A stretch of DNA of 42,213 bases. It comes from Lachnospiraceae bacterium UBA3282 (GTDB lineage: Bacteria > Bacillota > Clostridia > Lachnospirales > Lachnospiraceae). Below the pieces are notes generated by a model, which saw only the letters and a list, made by a program, of their open reading frames with translations, ran no database searches and was not told where the DNA came from. Location of the stretch: positions 1 to 42,213 of the forward strand of contig DETS01000117.1 in the NCBI GenBank assembly GCA_002361735.1, written 5' to 3'. Both the position numbers and the translations under genes were made by a program. Positions 9,381 to 18,107 of the stretch are shown here, in pieces; the stretch's first letter is position 1, and every line of letters begins with the position of its first letter.

Positions 9381-9419
9381 TAAAAATTGCAATGAAAAAC
9401 CAGATTCTTTACATACGAA

Positions 9420-9447
9420 AAGGGACATACTGTAATGTATGTCCCTT
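9420..9447 (+). terminator. Hairpin between recN and spoIVB, probable terminator
   Basis: A perfect 11-bp stem (AAGGGACATAC at 9420-9430 with GTATGTCCCTT at 9437-9447) has a six-base loop. The downstream tract CTTCTGTATTA is only moderately T-rich, so termination may be partial. It separates the housekeeping run from the sporulation gene. Confidence 0.55.
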
Positions 9448-9488
9448 CTGTATTATGGACAGATTTTGAATAGAGAGGTATGTGAAGC

Positions 9489-10838
9489 GTGAGTAATTCG
9501 ATCATAATGACAAGACAACAGGAAAAAAAGTACAGACTATTTTTATGGATGCTGCTCCTTGCAGGCATAGCGGTGCTCTTTCTTGCAACTTATATCTCTT
9601 ATTGGGATAAGATTCCGTCAAAGATCAAGATCCGCGCCGGTGTTGAGCAGGAATTTGATTTTCGGATCCCGGTGTCCGGAGAAATCTATCGGACAGGGGA
9701 GGAGGCGGCTTTGGTATCTGCGGTTACGGATGCGAGCGAAGCGGATGAAAGAGTCCTCCAAAAAATGGAAAAAGAAGGCAGGAATGAAAGCCTGCATATC
9801 GATTTTACGCGCACCGTAAGATTAAAGGCAAATCAGATCGATACGTATCAGATGGATCTGAAGCTTTTTGGCGTTCTTCCTTATAAGAATGTGAACATTG
9901 AGGTGATTCAGGATAAAATGCTGATTCCCTCGGGCATTCCCATAGGCATCTATGTCAAGACGGAGGGAGTCCTGGTCGTGGGCATAGGAGAGTTTGAAAA
10001 CAGCGGGGGAGAGACCGTATCACCGGCGAGATATGTTTTGCAAAAGGGGGACTATATCTTAAAGAGCAATGGTGAGGCGGTGGAAAATAAGAAGCATTTT
10101 ATCAGCATGGTAGAAGCCTCAGAGGGCGAGGATATGGTGCTGACGATTCGACGGGGTGGAGAAATAACAGATGTTATGCTAAAGGCGGATGAGAATCAGA
10201 TGCAGGAGTGGAAGCTGGGAATCTGGATTCGGGATAACGCGCAGGGCATCGGTACGATGACCTATGAGGATGCCGACGATACCTTCGGTGCGCTGGGGCA
10301 CGGTATCAACGATGTAGATACCTCCATTCTCATGAATTTGGAGGAAGGAGTGCTCTATCGCACGGAGATCGTGGGCATTACCAGAGGGGCGGGGGGAGCG
10401 CCCGGGGAGCTTACGGGGTACATCGAGTATGACAGCGATAATGTGATTGGAGAGATTACCGAAAATACGGTGGCGGGCATCTTTGGCGTTTGTGACCACA
10501 CGCTTTTGGAAAACACTGCGTTTGAACCGGTACCCATTGCGTTAAAGCAGGAGATCGAGCTGGGACCGGCGAAGATTATCTGTTCTGTTTCCGGGGAGCC
10601 TGAGTTTTACGATGTGGAGATCGTGGAAGTGAATCAGGAGCATGAAAATGTGAATCGCGGGATCGTGATCCGCGTAGTGGATGAGAAACTCCTGATGCTG
10701 ACGGGCGGTATCATTCAGGGGATGAGCGGCAGTCCCATTATCCAGAACGGAAAACTGGTGGGAGCGGTGACGCATGTGCTGGTGAACGATTCTACAAAGG
10801 GGTACGGGATTTTTATTGAGGAGATGCTGTCGCACTAA
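9489..10838 (+). CDS. spoIVB: Stage IV sporulation serine protease SpoIVB (S55 family)
   Basis: SpoIVB is secreted from the forespore into the intermembrane space and cleaves SpoIVFA, releasing SpoIVFB to process pro-sigma-K. The 449-residue protein has one N-terminal membrane segment (about 18-36), a PDZ domain (about 150-235) with PIGIYVKTEGVLVVG, and the S55 peptidase domain. The catalytic His lies in ALGHGI (His271) and the catalytic Ser in the GMSGSP box (411-416). The start is GTG 9489 with GAGAGG about ten bases upstream. It follows recN as in Bacillus and Clostridium, but the next gene, normally spo0A, is replaced here by a sugar-use island. Confidence 0.95.
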   Translation: MSNSIIMTRQQEKKYRLFLWMLLLAGIAVLFLATYISYWDKIPSKIKIRAGVEQEFDFRIPVSGEIYRTGEEAALVSAVTDASEADERVLQKMEKEGRNESLHIDFTRTVRLKANQIDTYQMDLKLFGVLPYKNVNIEVIQDKMLIPSGIPIGIYVKTEGVLVVGIGEFENSGGETVSPARYVLQKGDYILKSNGEAVENKKHFISMVEASEGEDMVLTIRRGGEITDVMLKADENQMQEWKLGIWIRDNAQGIGTMTYEDADDTFGALGHGINDVDTSILMNLEEGVLYRTEIVGITRGAGGAPGELTGYIEYDSDNVIGEITENTVAGIFGVCDHTLLENTAFEPVPIALKQEIELGPAKIICSVSGEPEFYDVEIVEVNQEHENVNRGIVIRVVDEKLLMLTGGIIQGMSGSPIIQNGKLVGAVTHVLVNDSTKGYGIFIEEMLSH

Positions 10839-10885
10839 AATGATGGTTTGGTGAAAAAAGGGACTAGGATTTCTGCCTCCGATAG

Positions 10886-10894
10886 TGTTATACT
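10886..10894 (+). promoter_or_regulatory. Possible extended -10 promoter for the GH26 gene
   Basis: TGT followed by TATACT (10889-10894) forms an extended -10 element. No good -35 box lies 16-18 bp upstream. Transcription would start near 10901, just before the leader hairpin. Confidence 0.35.
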
Positions 10895-10907
10895 GTAAAA
10901 AATGACA

Positions 10908-10934
10908 GGAGTAAATTGTCTCGCAATTCACTCC
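10908..10934 (+). promoter_or_regulatory. Inverted repeat in the GH26 leader (operator or RNA hairpin)
   Basis: GGAGTAAATTG (10908-10918) and CAATTCACTCC (10924-10934) pair over 11 bp with one mismatch around a TCTCG loop. There is no T-run, so it is not a standard terminator. Its position just after the likely start site suits a repressor operator or an RNA structure in the leader. Confidence 0.45.
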
Positions 10935-10961
10935 GAAAGAGAAAGGCACAGGTAAGGCAGA

Positions 10962-11906
10962 ATGGAACCGACGAACAGACAGGCGACGCCGAATGCGCGC
11001 AAACTATTCCATGATCTGGATTCTCTGAAAGGAAAGGGAATCCTCACGGGACAGCATACGCAGACCGTAAAGATGGAGGAAATCGACGAAATTAAAAAAG
11101 TGACGGGAAAGGAGCCGGCTCTGCGCGGTTTTGAACTGTTAGCCTACTCCCCGAATATCCGTTATGAGACGGGTGACGAAGCCTGTCGGACGGAAATCGA
11201 TGAGAATAAGGATACGATTGCACAGGCGCTTGCTTTCGGGAGAAAAGGCGGCATCGTGACCTTTACCTGGCACTGGTTCTCTCCCGTCGGCGGACGGGAT
11301 AAGAGTTTTTTCAGCGAAAATACGGACTTTGATCCGGAAAAGGTGCTGGAGGAGGGAAGCTGCGAAAGGGAAGCATTTTATCGGGATATGGATGTGATGG
11401 CGGCGTTGTTGAAACCCTTTTTGGATGAGGATATTCCCATTTTATGGCGCCCCTTCCATGAATCGGAAGGCACCTGGTTCTGGTGGGGGAGAAAGGGCCC
11501 GGCGGTGGCGGCAAAGCTTTTCCGCATGCAGTATGAATATTTTGTAGGAAAATATGGTTTACATAATCTCCTGTGGGTCTGGAACTGCCCGCTTGCGGAA
11601 GGATATCCGGGTGATGATGTGGTGGATATTTTTTCCTGCGATCTCTATTTTGAGAAGGGGACAAAGACGGACTATGCCGAGGCGTACGAAAAGCTCCGCG
11701 CCATCATGGGTGAGGAAAAACCGGTGGCGCTTGCGGAGATCGGCATCCTTCCGGATATGGAGCTGTTGGAAAAGAGCCGTATCCCCTGGCGCTATTATAT
11801 GACATGGAGCAAAAACTTCGTCCTCACGGAGGAGTTTAACAGCCATGAGTCGCTGCGCCGTGTTTATGAGAGCGCGTATACCGTAAAAGATCCATGGGAG
11901 AGATAA
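10962..11906 (+). CDS. GH26 family glycoside hydrolase (beta-mannanase-like), cytoplasmic
   Basis: GH26 enzymes cut beta-1,4-mannan and, in some members, beta-1,3-xylan or related links, with retention. The 314-residue protein is a single catalytic barrel. The acid/base Glu is in WRPFHE (Glu167) and the nucleophile Glu in ALAEIG (Glu259). GKGILTGQHTQT (25-36) and TFTWHWFSPVGG (100-111) are typical family segments. No signal peptide or carbohydrate-binding module is seen, so it should act inside the cell on imported oligosaccharides. ATG 10962 is preceded by AGGTAAGG. The neighbouring GH43 and GH8 genes point to xylan-derived substrates, so the exact linkage cut is uncertain. Confidence 0.85.
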   Translation: MEPTNRQATPNARKLFHDLDSLKGKGILTGQHTQTVKMEEIDEIKKVTGKEPALRGFELLAYSPNIRYETGDEACRTEIDENKDTIAQALAFGRKGGIVTFTWHWFSPVGGRDKSFFSENTDFDPEKVLEEGSCEREAFYRDMDVMAALLKPFLDEDIPILWRPFHESEGTWFWWGRKGPAVAAKLFRMQYEYFVGKYGLHNLLWVWNCPLAEGYPGDDVVDIFSCDLYFEKGTKTDYAEAYEKLRAIMGEEKPVALAEIGILPDMELLEKSRIPWRYYMTWSKNFVLTEEFNSHESLRRVYESAYTVKDPWER

Positions 11907-11942
11907 CAGAAAATCAATCATAAATCATAAGGAGATCATCAT

Positions 11943-13340
11943 ATGAAAAAACAGGCATTCAATCCGTATCTGCCATCCTGGGAGTACATACCCGATGGGG
12001 AACCCTATGTTTTTGACGGTCGAGTCTATGTTTACGGTTCTCATGATTTTTTTAACGGCTATGTCTTCTGCATGGGAGACTATGTGTGCTGGTCGGCGCC
12101 GATCACGGATCTCGGCGACTGGCGGTACGAGGGCGTGATCTATCCCAGAAACGCGGATCCCATGAACAAAGAGGGAAAGATGTGTCTGTACGCGCCGGAT
12201 ATCACGGTCGGACCGGACGGCAGATACTATCTGTATTATGTGCTCGACAAAGTGTGCGTGGTTTCCGTGGCGGTCAGCGATACGCCTGCCGGGCGCTACG
12301 AATTTTACGGCTATGTGCACTATGAGGACGGCACCAGGCTCGGAGAACGTGCCGGGGATGAACCGCAGTTCGATCCGGGCGTGCTGACGGAGGGGGACCG
12401 GACCTATCTCTATACCGGATTCTGCGCCAGAGGAGACAAGTCCAGAAGCGGCGCGCAGGCAACGGTGCTGGGTCCCGATATGCTGACGATCGTGGAGGAG
12501 CCGAAGATCGTGATTCCCGGCTGCGAGTACAGTAAGGGGACAAGCTTTGAGGAGCATGAGTATTTTGAGGCGGCTTCCATCCGAAAGGTTGGCGATACCT
12601 ACTATATGATCTATTCTTCCATCGTCATGCATGAGCTGTGCTATGCCACCAGTAAAAACCCGACGGAAGGTTTTGTTTACGGCGGCGTTTTGGTGAGCAA
12701 CTGCGATCTTCACATTGATACCTATAAACCGGCTGACATGCCGGTGGCTTACGGGGCGAACAATCACGGCAGCATGGTGGAGATAAACGGCGAATGGTAT
12801 ATATTTTATCACAGGCATACCAACGGCACCTGGTACAGCAGGCAGGGCTGTGCGGAAAAGCTGGAGATTCTGCCGGATGGCAGGATTCCGCAGGCGGAGA
12901 TCACATCCTGCGGCTTAAATGGCGGCCCTTTGGTCGGCAAGGGAGAATACGGGGCGTATCTGGCCTGCCATCTCTTTACGGAGAAACCGTCCGTTTATGT
13001 GGGTGGGGACGAGTTTCCCAAGATCATGCAGGACGGCAGAGACGGTGACGAGGAACCGGGCTATATCGCCAATATAAAAGACGGGGCGACCGCCGGATTC
13101 AAATATTTTTCCTGTGAGGGGATATCGGAGATCCGCGTTAAGACAAGGGCTTACTGTGACGGTGTATTTGAGGTGCGCACAGCCTGGGACGGCGAGGTCC
13201 TGGCGAAGATTCCGGTGATTTCCTCCAATGTGTGGGAGGAATCCTGCGCCCCCGTGCAGATTCCGGATGGAAAACAGGCGATTTATCTGACCTACCGCGG
13301 GAGTGGCAATCCGAGCCTTTTGTCCTTTTCCCTGCACTGA
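11943..13340 (+). CDS. GH43 family glycoside hydrolase (beta-xylosidase / alpha-L-arabinofuranosidase type)
   Basis: GH43 enzymes are inverting five-bladed beta-propellers that remove xylose or arabinose from hemicellulose oligosaccharides. The expected carboxylates are visible: general base Asp18 in the N-terminal NPYLPSWEYIPDGEP region, pKa-modulating Asp86 in YAPDITVG, and general acid Glu209 in YFEAASIRK. After the propeller (about 1-325) comes a beta-sandwich-like domain (about 335-465) that may be a CBM6-like module. There is no signal peptide, so it is probably cytoplasmic. ATG 11943 has AAGGAG ten bases upstream, and the GH26 gene ends 36 bases before it; the two are probably one operon. 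Confidence 0.87.
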   Translation: MKKQAFNPYLPSWEYIPDGEPYVFDGRVYVYGSHDFFNGYVFCMGDYVCWSAPITDLGDWRYEGVIYPRNADPMNKEGKMCLYAPDITVGPDGRYYLYYVLDKVCVVSVAVSDTPAGRYEFYGYVHYEDGTRLGERAGDEPQFDPGVLTEGDRTYLYTGFCARGDKSRSGAQATVLGPDMLTIVEEPKIVIPGCEYSKGTSFEEHEYFEAASIRKVGDTYYMIYSSIVMHELCYATSKNPTEGFVYGGVLVSNCDLHIDTYKPADMPVAYGANNHGSMVEINGEWYIFYHRHTNGTWYSRQGCAEKLEILPDGRIPQAEITSCGLNGGPLVGKGEYGAYLACHLFTEKPSVYVGGDEFPKIMQDGRDGDEEPGYIANIKDGATAGFKYFSCEGISEIRVKTRAYCDGVFEVRTAWDGEVLAKIPVISSNVWEESCAPVQIPDGKQAIYLTYRGSGNPSLLSFSLH

Positions 13341-13371
13341 AAAAACGGTACGATTTTCCTTTCGGTCCGCA

Positions 13372-13400
13372 TTGACAAGCAGGGAGGGCTTCGCTATAAT
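13372..13400 (+). promoter_or_regulatory. Consensus sigma-A promoter for the chemoreceptor gene
   Basis: Perfect TTGACA (13372-13377) and perfect TATAAT (13395-13400) are separated by 17 bp. The start site would be near 13407, leaving a leader of about 115 bases. Such a strong promoter normally needs a repressor. Confidence 0.85.
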
Positions 13401-13410
13401 ATAGTGCGAA

Positions 13411-13447
13411 GTTAAACGATTTACTTACATATGGGGAGAAACGTTTC
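13411..13447 (+). promoter_or_regulatory. Two LacI-family-like operator sequences after the promoter
   Basis: GTTAAACGATTTAC (13411-13424) is a pseudo-palindrome around a central CG, and GAAACGTTTC (13438-13447) is a perfect palindrome around CG. Central CpG palindromes of this size are typical of LacI/CcpA-family sites. Both lie just downstream of the expected start site, where binding would block transcription. Assignment to the LacI gene at 15651 is inference. Confidence 0.45.
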
Positions 13448-13521
13448 CCGGGTGCAAGACAGCAGGAACAAACAAACGAATGGGATGCGCAGGGGAAGGC
13501 AGCAGAATAGGAGGAAAAAGG

Positions 13522-15570
13522 ATGAATCGAGGGAAGCTGGGATTGGGGACAAAGATTATGATCTGCGTCCTGGTCATGCAGACTGTCGTCATGGGGGCGA
13601 TGGTGTTGTTTGTGGGAAATGCCATTACGAACAATACCAGAAAGAGCACCACAAACAACATGGAGACGGTGGTCGAGGAGCGAAGCCGGATTATTGAGAA
13701 TTATGTGCAGGAAATGGAAGACATTCTCACGGCATACAGCCGCGCCGGAGAAATCCAGGCAATCCTGAAAAATCCGACGGATCAGGCAGCACAGGCAGCA
13801 GCACAGGCATATACGGAAAAATTTTCAGCCGATGTACATAATCTGGAAGGATTCTATGTGAGCGAATGGAATACGCATGTGCTGGCGCATACGAATGCAG
13901 CAGTCGTGGGCATTACCACCAGAGAAGGAGATCCGCTTAAGGCGCTGCAGGACGCCATGCTTGCGGCGGACGGCGTATATAATACGGGCATTATCATCTC
14001 CCCGGCAAGCGGTCAGCAGATCGTGTCCATGTACCGCGCCGTACTTGACGAGAGCGGGAACCCGATCGGTCTGGTAGGCGGCGGCGTTTTCACCACGGGA
14101 TTGATTCAGCTTTTGGATTCCCTGACCATGCAGGGCATGGAGAGCGCGGAATACTGCATGGTGAATGTAGCGAACGGACAGTATATCTTCTGTGAGGACA
14201 GTGAACTGGTTGGCACGGAGGTGCAGGCGGAGTATTTGCAGAGTCTGTGCAGCAGTTATGCGGGTAAGACTGAGAACGATATGGGATTCCGGGAATATCA
14301 GGAAAACGGACAGGATAATATTGCAACCTATTATTATATGGCGGACAGAGGCTGGCTGTTTATCGTATCCGATGACGCGTCGGAGATTTTTGCCGGCACC
14401 ACCAGCCTGAAACGCATCATGATGGTCTTTTCAATCAGTGCGCTTGTGGTGATGCTGATTGTGTCCGTTGTGATCATCAAAGGCTTTTTGAGCCCTATGG
14501 GTGCTATCGAGGAAAGTATTGTGGCGCTGCAGAATTTCAATGTGGCGGATAATCCGACGATCAGAAAATATACCGGACGCGGAGACGAACTGGGCAGTAT
14601 CGCGGCGGCAACCGATGGACTGATCGGATCGCTGCAGTCCATTTCGGATACGTTAAACGAATGTTCCAGATCCTTGAATGAAAAGGCGGAAAGTATGCAC
14701 GCCTCCTCGCTGTCTCTGGCGGACGGCACTTCGGATAACATTGCGGTTACGCAGCAGCTTTCGGCTTCCATGGAAAATACCAATACGCTGATCCGCAATG
14801 TCAATGCGGAGATTGAGAGCATCAATCAGTTGATGATTACCATTATGCACGGCATTGAAGCTTCTGTCGGCACCAGCAGCGAGGTGATCGGCAGCGCGAG
14901 CGAGATGAAGCAGCAGGCTGACTACGCTTATCAGAACGGCGAAGAAAAGCTCAAGGAGACGAAGGAAGCGATCGGGGAAGCCATTGAGAAACTGAAAAAT
15001 CTCACAAAGATCAATGAACTGGCAGCGGAGATCTTAAGCATTGCGGGCAAGACGAATCTGCTTTCCCTGAATGCCTCCATTGAGGCAGCCAGGGCAGGCG
15101 AAGCCGGAAAAGGGTTTGCGGTGGTGGCAGGTTCGATTGCCGATTTGGCTGAGACATCAAAGAACACGGCTTCTTCCATTCAGGATATCTGTGGTGAGGC
15201 AAACAACAGTATTGCTACGGTAAATGGCTGTTTTGATTCCATCATTTCCTTTATCGAGCAGGATGTGGTGGTGCAGTTTAAGGGCTTTGCGGAAAAATCC
15301 ACAGATTACAGCGAGGCGGTCGGACAGATCAAAGGCAAGCTGGACGAGATGCTGGATGCGGTGCGCAGGCTGCAGATGTCTGTAGCGCAGATTTCGGATA
15401 ACGCAGCCGATGTGAGTGTGATCATGGGCGAGAACCAGACCGCGATTGGCACCATTATAGAAAAGAACGGGGCTACGGCAGAGATTGCAGGCAAGACGCA
15501 GGAGCAGTCCATGGAGAATAAGGAGATGGCGGACCATCTTGGAAAAATCGTAGGAAAATTCCGCAGATAA
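13522..15570 (+). CDS. Methyl-accepting chemotaxis protein with extracellular Cache-type sensor
   Basis: The 682-residue product senses an outside ligand and signals to CheA/CheW. It has TM1 (about 10-33), a large periplasmic-type region (about 34-295, probably double Cache), TM2 (about 298-320), a HAMP-like linker with GRGDELGSIAAATDGL, and the coiled-coil signalling domain. Its hairpin tip (about 507-545) includes TNLLSLNASIEAARAGEAGKGFAVVA in two adjoining parts. No C-terminal CheR-binding pentapeptide is present. ATG 13522 is chosen over upstream in-frame ATG 13480 because AGGAGG (13509-13514) lies seven bases before it. Its place in the sugar island suggests chemotaxis to hemicellulose sugars, and the cell is probably motile. 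Confidence 0.88.
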   Translation: MNRGKLGLGTKIMICVLVMQTVVMGAMVLFVGNAITNNTRKSTTNNMETVVEERSRIIENYVQEMEDILTAYSRAGEIQAILKNPTDQAAQAAAQAYTEKFSADVHNLEGFYVSEWNTHVLAHTNAAVVGITTREGDPLKALQDAMLAADGVYNTGIIISPASGQQIVSMYRAVLDESGNPIGLVGGGVFTTGLIQLLDSLTMQGMESAEYCMVNVANGQYIFCEDSELVGTEVQAEYLQSLCSSYAGKTENDMGFREYQENGQDNIATYYYMADRGWLFIVSDDASEIFAGTTSLKRIMMVFSISALVVMLIVSVVIIKGFLSPMGAIEESIVALQNFNVADNPTIRKYTGRGDELGSIAAATDGLIGSLQSISDTLNECSRSLNEKAESMHASSLSLADGTSDNIAVTQQLSASMENTNTLIRNVNAEIESINQLMITIMHGIEASVGTSSEVIGSASEMKQQADYAYQNGEEKLKETKEAIGEAIEKLKNLTKINELAAEILSIAGKTNLLSLNASIEAARAGEAGKGFAVVAGSIADLAETSKNTASSIQDICGEANNSIATVNGCFDSIISFIEQDVVVQFKGFAEKSTDYSEAVGQIKGKLDEMLDAVRRLQMSVAQISDNAADVSVIMGENQTAIGTIIEKNGATAEIAGKTQEQSMENKEMADHLGKIVGKFRR

Positions 15571-15597
15571 CGGAAACAGAGTGACAGAATGGAAATG

Positions 15598-15628
15598 GAC
15601 GCAGGTTTTTGCAGGCTTGCGTCTGTTT
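15598..15628 (+). terminator. Weak terminator-like hairpin after the chemoreceptor gene
   Basis: GACGCA (15598-15603) pairs with TGCGTC (15618-15623), followed by TGTTT. The stem is short and the loop long, so the call is tentative. Confidence 0.35.
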
Positions 15629-15650
15629 CCTGTTATGAGGATCAGCGCTT

Positions 15651-16316
15651 ATGGTGACAATTAAGGAAATCGCGCAGGAATGCAACGTTTCTGTCGCTAC
15701 GGTATCCAATATCCTGAACGGAAAGGCAAATGTGAGCGAAAAGACCAGAGAAAGGGTTCTGAAGGTCATAGAGCAGAGAGACTACCAGCCCGATCATCTG
15801 GCGAGAAGCTTGAGAAAAGGGAAAACCAATATGATCGGTGTGATCGCCGAGGATATCGGACAGTTTTCTACGCCGCCCATTTTGGAGGGAATCCAGAAGG
15901 CGCTTTTGGAGGCGGGGATCTCGTATGATCCGCAGCTTGTGCGCTATGGAAACTGGGAACGGGAGAGCGGCAGTTAGATGGCGGAGAGCCTGCTTCGGGA
16001 ACAGCGGGATGTGACGGCTGTATTTTGTATGAATGACAAGATGGCGGGCGGCGTGTACGATTATCTTCATGAGCGGGGAATCCGCGTGGGAGAAGATATT
16101 TCCGTGGCAGGGTTTGACAATCAGATCTTTGCGGCGTATTGCAGCCCGCCGATTACCACGATGGCAATCGATCTGTATGAGATCGGTGCCAGAGGAGCAC
16201 AGATACTGATTGAGAAGCTGCAGGCTTCAGAAGGGGAGAAAAAAGAACCGGTTTTGGAGGAAAAGATTCCGGGCAGACTGATTGAGCGGGGATCTGTCAA
16301 GAGGATAGCACAGTGA
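15651..16316 (+). pseudogene. Broken LacI-family transcriptional regulator (internal deletion plus stop codon)
   Basis: The N-terminal helix-turn-helix is intact (residues 2-50, VTIKEIAQECNVSVATVSN) with the LacI hinge and the first strand of the sugar-binding domain (MIGVIAEDIGQFSTPPILEGI). The sequence then jumps to QKALLEAGISYDPQLVRYGNWE, which in the family lies roughly 110 residues further on. It then meets an in-frame TAG at 15975-15977. The same frame continues from ATG 15978 with the normal C-terminal part (VTAVFCMNDKMAGGVYDYL, GFDN, TTMAID) to TGA 16316. Total is about 220 residues against the usual 330-340. Two separate lesions argue for loss of function. A 108-residue DNA-binding fragment could still be made; reinitiation at the adjoining ATG is possible. 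Confidence 0.85.
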
Positions 16317-18106
16317 GGAGAGCGTGGAAAAAACCGATAGCATTTATGAATGACTGTAATATCAGAAGGAAGCTGATTATTATTTATGTCTTCTGTGTGA
16401 TCCTTCCGCTGGTGCTGACAGACAGCGTGATTTTCTATACCCTCTATGAAAACGGGGAAAAAGAACAGATTTACGAGTTTGAGAATGTGACGAACTCGAT
16501 TCGGTACGATCTGGTATATACGATGGAAGAAGTTGTGAACCAGATGAACGATCTGTATATGGACAGAGAGGTCTATGAATTTTTGGACAGACATTACGAC
16601 GGTCCTTATGATTTTTTTGCAGCCAGGGTCGGCATGGAAGGGCGGTCTTCCATCAATCGTCTGGGCGGATATAATATCTCTAATGCAGTGGTCTATGCGG
16701 ATAACGAAACCATTGTCAATGGCGGACATTTCAGCCGTATGTCAGGGATGCGGGAGACGGTCTGGTATCAGGACTTTCTTTCGTCCGGGCGAAACACGAA
16801 TATGACGTTTTACTATCTCGGAGAAAAGGACGCGTCAGCGCCCTCGAAGCGTCGAATCTCTCTGGTAAGGCGCATGGATTATTATAAAAAGCAGACCGGC
16901 AATGAAAAGATCCTGCGGGTGGATGTGGATTACAATCGGATCGCGGGGAAACTGACGCAGATGGATTACGGTTTTGGAATCTATATCTGCCAGGGGGATA
17001 AGATCCTGTTTTCCAACAGAGGGCATTCCGGCAGCAACGAGGATTTTTACAATCTCACGGGGCAGGAAGAAATCGCTTTCAAAAAAGCCTTTTCCCTGTA
17101 TGGTGTGGACATTGACGTGCTGTGCACAAAACCGTCCGGGACTTTGGCATCAAAACTGCAGGAGCACACACCGTTGATGGTTTTTCTGTTCGTGGCGAAT
17201 CTGTTACTGCCCATCGTCATGTTTTCCATGATGAACCGTTCTTTTACCAGCAGGCTCAGGACGCTGGGAGAAGCCTTTGAAAAGGTGGAGGAGGAAGCGG
17301 TTTTGCAGGAGATTCCGCAGGTGCAGGGCAGGGATGAGATCGGCACGCTGATGCAAAACTATAATCAGATGGTGCATCGGATGAACGAGCTGATCCAGAG
17401 AGTTTATAAAGACAGGCTGGAACGGCAGGAAATCGATCTTGCCAGACAAAACGCCGAACTTTTGGCGCTGCACAGTCAGATCAATCCCCATTTTTTGTTT
17501 AATATCCTGGAGAGCATTCGGATGCACAGCGTTCTAAAGAATGAGCAGGAGACAGCGGGCATGATTGAAAAGCTGGCGCTTCTGGAACGACAGAATATCA
17601 ACTGGGCATCGGATAACGTTAAGCTTTCTGAGGAGATCAGCTTTGTGGAGTCCTATTTGGAATTGCAGAAATACCGTTTCGGAGACAGGCTGCATTATCA
17701 GATTGAACTTTCCGAACACTGTGCCGATTATTATATTCCGAAGCTGACGCTTACCACGTTTGTGGAAAATTCCTGTGTGCATGGCATGGAGAGCAAATCA
17801 TCTGCCTGCTGGATCTATCTGCGGATCTATGAGAAGGGCGGACAGCTGGTGGTCGAGATAGAGGATACCGGCGGCGGTATGGAAGAGGAGACGGCGCTCA
17901 GGCTTTGTGAAAGGATGCAGAATTGCACGATAGACGATATCAAAGAGAATGAGCATGTGGGGATCTTAAATGCCTGCCTGCGGCTCAGGCGGTTTTCGGG
18001 GGAAAGAGCCTTCTTTTCGCTGGAAAGCGAGCCGGGTGTGGGCACCTTTATGACGATCCGGGTAGATGCGGCCTGCCTGCGGTCCGGGAAAGAGGAGGAA
18101 GCATGA
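16313..18106 (+). CDS. YesM/LytS-type sensor histidine kinase
   Basis: This 597-residue membrane kinase has TM1 (about 20-43), an extracellular sensor (about 44-285), TM2 (about 287-308), a HAMP region (about 309-365), then the His_kinase domain with LHSQINPHFLFN (phospho-acceptor His393). An HATPase domain follows, with LTTFVENSCVHG and the glycine-rich EDTGGGME. Such kinases pair with AraC-type response regulators and control sugar transport genes in Firmicutes. The start appears to be GTG 16313, overlapping the TGA of the broken LacI gene. The response regulator starts two bases after the stop at 18106, in an ATGAAATG arrangement typical of coupled translation. Confidence 0.9.
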   Translation: MRRAWKKPIAFMNDCNIRRKLIIIYVFCVILPLVLTDSVIFYTLYENGEKEQIYEFENVTNSIRYDLVYTMEEVVNQMNDLYMDREVYEFLDRHYDGPYDFFAARVGMEGRSSINRLGGYNISNAVVYADNETIVNGGHFSRMSGMRETVWYQDFLSSGRNTNMTFYYLGEKDASAPSKRRISLVRRMDYYKKQTGNEKILRVDVDYNRIAGKLTQMDYGFGIYICQGDKILFSNRGHSGSNEDFYNLTGQEEIAFKKAFSLYGVDIDVLCTKPSGTLASKLQEHTPLMVFLFVANLLLPIVMFSMMNRSFTSRLRTLGEAFEKVEEEAVLQEIPQVQGRDEIGTLMQNYNQMVHRMNELIQRVYKDRLERQEIDLARQNAELLALHSQINPHFLFNILESIRMHSVLKNEQETAGMIEKLALLERQNINWASDNVKLSEEISFVESYLELQKYRFGDRLHYQIELSEHCADYYIPKLTLTTFVENSCVHGMESKSSACWIYLRIYEKGGQLVVEIEDTGGGMEEETALRLCERMQNCTIDDIKENEHVGILNACLRLRRFSGERAFFSLESEPGVGTFMTIRVDAACLRSGKEEEA

Positions 18107-18107
18107 A

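Noticed and set aside
9404..9432. Sigma-G-type promoter for spoIVB
   Set aside because: CATACTG resembles a sigma-G -10 box but no matching -35 box is found, and the bases belong to the perfect hairpin.
15978..16316. Separate small gene after the LacI fragment
   Set aside because: It is in the same frame as the upstream part and encodes only the C-terminal end of a LacI sugar-binding domain, so it is the remainder of a broken gene.
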